DNA of 26,141 nucleotides, taken from the NCBI GenBank assembly GCA_021814835.1, contig JAKAHO010000004.1, forward strand, positions 1 through 26,141, given 5' to 3'. Both the position numbers and the translations under genes were made by a program. This DNA is from a bacterium (GTDB lineage Bacteria > Patescibacteriota > Minisyncoccia > UBA6257 > GWB1-50-10). Below the pieces are notes generated by a model. The model was not told the origin of the DNA. It saw only the letters and a program-made list of their open reading frames with translations, and made no database searches. This document shows, one piece after another, positions 22,467 through 26,141 of this stretch (positions are counted from its first letter, which is position 1; each line of letters starts with the position of its first letter).

Positions 22467-24050
22467 TCACATCTTCTCCGGCGTGCTTACTCCAAGGAGT
22501 GTAAGTCCGTTCTTCAACACAATCGCGGAAGCGCTGACAAGTGCGAGGCGTGCCATTCCTAACCGCTCCTCTACTCCGCTCACGTGTTCTTTCTCGTAAA
22601 AGTTATGGAAGAGTTTTGAAAGTTCCAGCACATACCGCGTCACGTGATGCACCGCAAATGTGTCCGCCGCATCGCGCACGACATCAGGGAACTCGGCAAG
22701 CTTGCGCATCAAACGCATATCCTCATCACTTTCGAGCAACGAAAAATCAGGTTTCCCCTTCACGGCTCCCGCCTTCTTAATAATTCCCCGCGTACGGACG
22801 TATGCGTACTGCGCATAGAACACGGGGTTTTTAAGCGAATGCTCTTTCGCAAGGTCCAAGTCAAAATCCATATGCGTATCAGGCGATATCATCTGGAAAA
22901 AGAAACGCGCAGCGTCCTTCGGCACCTCGTCGATGAGCTCCTCAAATGTCACAAATGTTCCTTTACGCTTCGACATCTTCACCTCTTCCCCTCCCTGAAT
23001 GAGTCGGACTGCCTGCGTAATGAGTACGTGCGAGTGCTCGATGCCCACAATCGCCGCGGCCGCCTGAATACGGCTCACGTAGCCATAGTGGTCGGGGCCA
23101 AGAATAATGAGCTTCGTATCAAACCCGCGTTTCTCTGTTTCGAGGTAGTGCCCCGCATCGGCAAGAAAGTACGTTGGCGCGCCCTCTTTTGTAATAAGCA
23201 CGCGGTCCTTGTCGTCGTGAAAGTCCGTGGTTTTGAGCCACACCGCTCCCTCGCTCTCATAGACAAGTCCCTTCTTCTTGAACATTGTCATTGCCTTGTC
23301 AGTAAAATGCTTCGCGTGAATATGGCGCGCCTCAGACGTATAACGGTCAAAGTGAATCCCCGCCTTCTTTTCCACCGTCTTCTTTATTGAGCTCAAGAAA
23401 TACGCGGCGGCCCTTGCACCCAAGGTCTCAGGTTTTTTTGCATACCGCTTCACGAGCGATGCATTTTTGTGCGCCCACTCCTTTACGTACTCTCCTTTAT
23501 AAAACTTCTCTTCGTCGGGTATGAGTCCCTGCGCCGCAAGAAGCGACAAGCCCAGTGTCCGCACCTGATTTCCTGTGTCGTTTACATAGTACTCACGCTC
23601 CACCGTATGCCCGACTGCCTCAAAAATGTTGGCGAGTGCATCACCAAGAAATCCCCCCCTGCCGTTTGCGAGCGTAAGCGGTCCTGTGGGATTCGCAGAA
23701 ATATATTCAATCTGAATCTTCCGTCTGCCTGTGCGCGGCAAAGTACTCGTGCCATACGCTTTCTTTTTTTTCAAAATATCCGCGAGCTCAACTTCCAAAC
23801 TCTCGTGCGAGAGCCACATATTAATGAAGCCGTTTCCCGCAACCTCAACACGCGCGAATGAGCCCCTCGCTTCGAGTTCGTGCTTCAATGATTCGGCAAT
23901 AGCAATGGGAGCCGCGCCACGCAGTTTCGCAAGCCTGAATGCCACGTTTGTACTGTAGTGGCCGTGCGTGTCATTATCCGGGACCGTCACCTCAATAGGG
24001 ACCGCCTCGGGTATAACCGACTTCAACGCCTCTATCGCCATTTCTCTCAT
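22467..24050 (-). CDS. argS: Arginyl-tRNA synthetase with divergent HIGH motif
   Basis: A 527-aa class I synthetase charging tRNA-Arg. An N-terminal Add1-like domain (~1-110) includes GHYSTNVAF; the catalytic core has IEYISANPTGPL (114-125), YYVNDTGNQ, TYFLADAGHYLE, ILGPDHYGYV and VKMSKRKGTFVTFEELI; the C-terminal helical domain has YAQYAYVRTRGI. The HIGH position, normally HVGH after PTGPL, reads T-L-A-N (126-129). ATG 24050 is used; ATG 24041, with GAGGT nine bases upstream, is an equally good start. It is shorter than E. coli ArgS by about 50 residues. Confidence 0.94.
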   Translation of the reverse strand: MREMAIEALKSVIPEAVPIEVTVPDNDTHGHYSTNVAFRLAKLRGAAPIAIAESLKHELEARGSFARVEVAGNGFINMWLSHESLEVELADILKKKKAYGTSTLPRTGRRKIQIEYISANPTGPLTLANGRGGFLGDALANIFEAVGHTVEREYYVNDTGNQVRTLGLSLLAAQGLIPDEEKFYKGEYVKEWAHKNASLVKRYAKKPETLGARAAAYFLSSIKKTVEKKAGIHFDRYTSEARHIHAKHFTDKAMTMFKKKGLVYESEGAVWLKTTDFHDDKDRVLITKEGAPTYFLADAGHYLETEKRGFDTKLIILGPDHYGYVSRIQAAAAIVGIEHSHVLITQAVRLIQGGEEVKMSKRKGTFVTFEELIDEVPKDAARFFFQMISPDTHMDFDLDLAKEHSLKNPVFYAQYAYVRTRGIIKKAGAVKGKPDFSLLESDEDMRLMRKLAEFPDVVRDAADTFAVHHVTRYVLELSKLFHNFYEKEHVSGVEERLGMARLALVSASAIVLKNGLTLLGVSTPEKM

Positions 24051-24075
24051 ACCTCAATTAAAGCAAACGCGGAGC

Positions 24076-24108
24076 AAAATAAAAACCCCGCACGTGTTTC
24101 GTGCGGGG
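24076..24108 (-). terminator. Rho-independent terminator after cytidine deaminase
   Basis: Read on the minus strand, CCCCGCACG and CGTGCGGGG form a perfect 9-bp stem with a 5-base loop followed by TTTTTATTTT. It lies 18 bases after the deaminase stop and before argS. Confidence 0.85.
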
Positions 24109-24126
24109 GTCGGAGGCGCCTTCCTC

Positions 24127-24621
24127 CTAGTACATCTTGGCACGACTCTCCGCGAGTCCTTCGACGTACGGAACGAGATCCTTGGGGCCGAATGAGTCGG
24201 TCACCTGAATCGCCTCGAGGAGGGTGCAGCGGACCACCTCCGAAGGGTTGCCCGTGCAGACGCCGATGATGGTGGTCTTCGAGAGGTCGTCGTCCGCCCA
24301 CTCACGCATGATCTGGAGACACGAACCGCAGGGAATCCCGCCGTTTGCGGAGGCGCAGACGAGCACGTCGAACTTGTATCTGCCCGCCGCGAGCATAGCG
24401 CTGCACGCGTGCTCCTCGGCGTGCCCGACCTTGTAGATATGGTTCTCGCAGTTCACGCCAACGTGAACCTCGCCGAACGTGTCGAGTACCGCGGCGCCGA
24501 CCTTGTACCCGCTGTAGGGCGCGTATGCCTTCTCCCGCACCGAAAGCGCCGCCTCCACCGCGCGCAACTCTTCGGTGCTCAAGCTCGTCTTCTTCAACCG
24601 CTTCAAGTCTTTCATGAGCAT
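24127..24621 (-). CDS. cdd: Cytidine deaminase-like zinc enzyme
   Basis: A 164-aa zinc deaminase of the CDA fold, expected to hydrolyse (deoxy)cytidine to (deoxy)uridine in pyrimidine salvage. Seen are the substrate region AYAPYSGYKVGAAVL, NCENHIYKVGHAEEHAC with His67 as zinc ligand and Glu69 as the proton shuttle, and PCGSC with ligands Cys98 and Cys101. The length is that of the short homotetrameric enzymes, which normally use Cys at the first ligand position; the HAE form is typical of the longer dimeric enzymes. A strong AAAGGAG site precedes the ATG, unlike most genes here, and the gene looks GC-richer than its neighbours, so it may have been acquired. Confidence 0.88.
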   Translation of the reverse strand: MLMKDLKRLKKTSLSTEELRAVEAALSVREKAYAPYSGYKVGAAVLDTFGEVHVGVNCENHIYKVGHAEEHACSAMLAAGRYKFDVLVCASANGGIPCGSCLQIMREWADDDLSKTTIIGVCTGNPSEVVRCTLLEAIQVTDSFGPKDLVPYVEGLAESRAKMY

Positions 24622-24672
24622 TTCGGTACTCCTTTCCAGACAACGTGTGAAACTGCTATCCTTACCTTAGGT

Positions 24673-25107
24673 ATGGAACCCTACTCTGTCAACAAAAAGG
24701 CCACCTTTAACTATGAGATACTCGAAACGTTCACCGCGGGCATCGAGCTCTCAGGCCATGAAGCCAAATCAATAAAATTGGGCCGTTTTGATTTGTCGGG
24801 AAGCCACGCCATTATCCGCGGCGGCGAGGCGTTTCTTGTGGGCGCCACCATCCACCCCTTTCAGGTGAAAAATGCGCCCGCAGACTACGATGTCACACGC
24901 ACACGCAAGCTTCTCTTGAAACGCGATGAGCTCGCCTATCTTGTGGGCAAACTGCACGAGGGGTTGACATTAGTGCCTTTAAAGTCGTATAATAAACGCG
25001 GGTTTGTTAAGATAGAACTTGGTTTAGGTCGCGGCAAGAAGCAGTACGATAAGCGTGAAACGATAAAGAAGCGCGATGCTGAACGTGAAATCCGCAGGAA
25101 TATCTAG
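24673..25107 (+). CDS. smpB: SsrA-binding protein SmpB
   Basis: A 144-aa RNA-binding protein that delivers tmRNA to stalled ribosomes. Family features: NKKATFNYEILETFTAGIELSGHEAKSIK, the loop GxFDLSGSHAIIRGGEAFLVGA, THP-like IHPFQVKNAPADYDVTRTRKLLLKRDEL, LTLVPLKSYNKRGFVKIELGLGRGKKQYDKRETIKKRD with the basic C-terminal tail that inserts into the decoding centre. I start at ATG 24673 because homologues begin here; the longer open frame overlaps the divergent deaminase gene. A weak TATCCT box is centred ~15 bases upstream. The tmRNA gene follows 240 bases later. Confidence 0.96.
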   Translation: MEPYSVNKKATFNYEILETFTAGIELSGHEAKSIKLGRFDLSGSHAIIRGGEAFLVGATIHPFQVKNAPADYDVTRTRKLLLKRDELAYLVGKLHEGLTLVPLKSYNKRGFVKIELGLGRGKKQYDKRETIKKRDAEREIRRNI

Positions 25108-25271
25108 GAGTTCATTTCAAAAATAGACGCGTGAGATTTACGAATCATGTTCGCGCGAAAAAAGAGAAATGCGACGAAGTTGTAGTTGAATAACTACAGT
25201 GAGAAGTATTTCACTTTTTGCAGCCGAAGATGAACGTAAAGGTCATGCGGACTATTTTTGAAATGAACTCC
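25107..25271. repeat. Perfect 20-bp inverted repeat bounding a 165-bp segment between smpB and tmRNA
   Basis: The left arm 25107-25126 (starts GGAGTTCATTTC) is an exact reverse complement of the right arm 25252-25271 (ends GAAATGAACTCC). Inside is a hairpin TGTAGTT-GAAT-AACTACA (~25180-25197), followed by AGTGA/TCACT. The left arm begins at the last base of the smpB stop codon. No frame inside looks coding, and no clear target-site duplication flanks it. Confidence 0.75.
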
Positions 25272-25347
25272 ACAGCCCCTTACCAATTTGAAAGTATCGA
25301 GCAATCCAAGGCCTGTCTGGGAAGTACTTTTCGAACAGGCTTACCAT

Positions 25348-25689
25348 GGGGATGTTGGGCTTTGACAGAATACCCACCCGTAGATTTGCAAGCCGAGCTG
25401 AACGCCTCGTAAATCCATTCAACAAATATAACTGACAACACTCGTGTTGCAGCGCCTTCATTCGCCTTCGCGGCGTAATGCTGGTGTTCCCTGCCTAATT
25501 TAATACGGCAAGGCATCGGTCCTCAAGCGTTTCATAGAGGGCTGCCGGTGTAATATCTGAAACTCGCAACGGATGAGCGGTTCGTAGTCTGTTGTTAAAA
25601 ATGAACCATTTCGCTATCGCAAGATAACTAAGCTTGTAGACGGTCTTTGGGAAGTATTTTGGACACCGGTTCAACTCCGGTCATCTCCA
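25348..25689 (+). ncRNA. ssrA: Transfer-messenger RNA (tmRNA)
   Basis: The 5' end GGGGATG (25348-25354) pairs with CATCTCC (25682-25688) as a 7-bp acceptor stem, followed by discriminator A; CCA is not encoded. GGGCTTTGACAG near the 5' end matches the tmRNA D-arm region and ACCGG-TTCAACT-CCGGT is the T-arm. The tag frame runs 25434-25478 and ends TAA; if the resume codon is GAC it encodes DNTRVAAPSFAFAA, with the hydrophobic AA end recognised by ClpXP-type proteases. smpB is the upstream neighbour. The resume codon is uncertain by a codon or two. Confidence 0.93.
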
Positions 25690-25692
25690 CAC

Positions 25693-25735
25693 AAAACAAA
25701 ATGGTCCGCCTTTATGGCGGGCCGTTTTGTTTTAT
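25693..25735 (+). terminator. Rho-independent terminator of tmRNA
   Basis: An 18-bp stem (25693-25710 with 25716-25733), with two G-T pairs, a TTTAT loop, and GC core GGTCCGCC/GGCGGGCC followed by a T-rich end. Confidence 0.88.
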
Positions 25736-25739
25736 ATCG

Positions 25740-25905
25740 TGTGTGTAACTGGAGTTGAACAAGGAAAGGGGTCGGGAAAACGTGAGTTTTCCCGTGGCGG
25801 AATACACAAACCGAGGGGCTTGTGAGCGCAGACCGCTTGAGCGGTCGAGCAGTGAAACTCCTCATCTCCACAAATAAAAACACCCGTTACATTGGGTGGC
25901 TTTTT
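25740..25905 (+). ncRNA. Candidate small structured RNA downstream of tmRNA, with terminator
   Basis: GGAGTT (25751-25756) can pair with AACTCC (25856-25861), closing a domain with a perfect 9-bp hairpin (25773-25781 with 25786-25794, GTGA loop) and a 6-bp hairpin (GACCGC-TTGA-GCGGTC, 25831-25846). It ends in CTCATCTCCACA, a copy of the tmRNA 3' end, and a terminator CACCC/GGGTG plus T5 (25881-25905). No coding frame is convincing. It could be an sRNA, a tmRNA-derived remnant, or a processed spacer; no known family is recognised. Confidence 0.4.
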
Positions 25906-26001
25906 CATATCAATGCGACCTTTGTTTTCGGGGTAAAGGTACGCTACTATAACTCTTTCAGGGGGTTGAGCGTAAGAAAATGCTGTATATTTCGTCGTAC
26001 T

Positions 26002-26141
26002 ATGAGGCTAGAAGGCAATAATAAACGAACAGTGCACCAGAAAAAGCGGGACGCAATACTTCACGCGTACGACGCGCATGCGCGAGAAGTTTTGCGCTAC
26101 GTTATTGTAAAAACCGGCGACGAGGAGATTGCGAAGGATAT
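26002..26141 (+). CDS. Sigma-70 family sigma factor, N-terminal fragment
   Basis: The first 46 residues of a gene running off the right edge. KKRDAILHAYDAHAREVLRYVIVKTGDEEIAKD resembles the start of sigma region 2 (a helix with Tyr-x-x-x-x-x-x-x-L-x-R-Y, then GDEEIAKD leading to the core-binding motif). It would be a second ECF-like factor in this window. A possible promoter is TTGTTT-17-TACTAT (~25922-25950). With region 4 missing, the class cannot be settled. Confidence 0.6.
   Translation, partial: MRLEGNNKRTVHQKKRDAILHAYDAHAREVLRYVIVKTGDEEIAKD

Noticed and set aside
22644..23390. 248-aa + strand frame opposite argS
   Set aside because: Antisense shadow of argS, with no recognisable domain or ribosome site.
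24409..24672. Longer N-terminus for smpB
   Set aside because: The added 88 residues resemble nothing in SmpB and lie antisense to the cytidine deaminase gene; the normal start is 24673.

Overview
The window looks like a piece of a small, compact bacterial chromosome from the Patescibacteria (CPR), probably a Parcubacteria-like lineage. This is an inference. It rests on the archaeal/eukaryotic-type isoleucyl-tRNA synthetase, a single RNase J, divergent housekeeping proteins, short intergenic gaps, -10 boxes placed almost on start codons, and cohesin/dockerin surface proteins. Base composition is moderate and there is no rRNA, CRISPR array or transposase.

Layout. 1-1378: the 3' end of gpmI, an intergenic block rich in inverted repeats (469-712), a four-helix holin-like membrane protein and secG, closed by a terminator. 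1404-5458: a membrane-anchored peptide-type solute-binding protein, tRNA-Leu(CAG) with a strong promoter, and RNase J with a His/Arg-rich N-terminal tail. 5509-10134: trpS and, convergent to it, a giant ileS with a complete histidine-phosphatase domain inserted in it. 10245-11529: an ECF sigma factor translationally coupled to a three-helix membrane protein. 11530-12005: a non-coding region with strong local structure.

12006-22431 is the most distinctive part. It holds a 1452-aa secreted repeat protein ending in a type I dockerin; a membrane-anchored protein with an N-terminal cohesin domain, Ig-like modules and a cytoplasmic tail; then a single-domain response regulator, a CHASE-PAS-PAS-GAF-PAS histidine kinase and a second single-domain regulator. 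The two regulator genes share a promoter and start-site signature. The simplest reading is a two-part surface apparatus, with the repeat protein docked calcium-dependently on the anchored cohesin protein, beside a sensory system.

22467-26141: argS (minus strand, degenerate HIGH motif), cytidine deaminase (minus), then smpB and the tmRNA gene, the two partners of trans-translation, with a perfect 20-bp inverted repeat between them. After the tmRNA come a second structured segment with its own terminator, a short copy of the tmRNA 3' end, and the start of another sigma-factor gene cut by the window edge.
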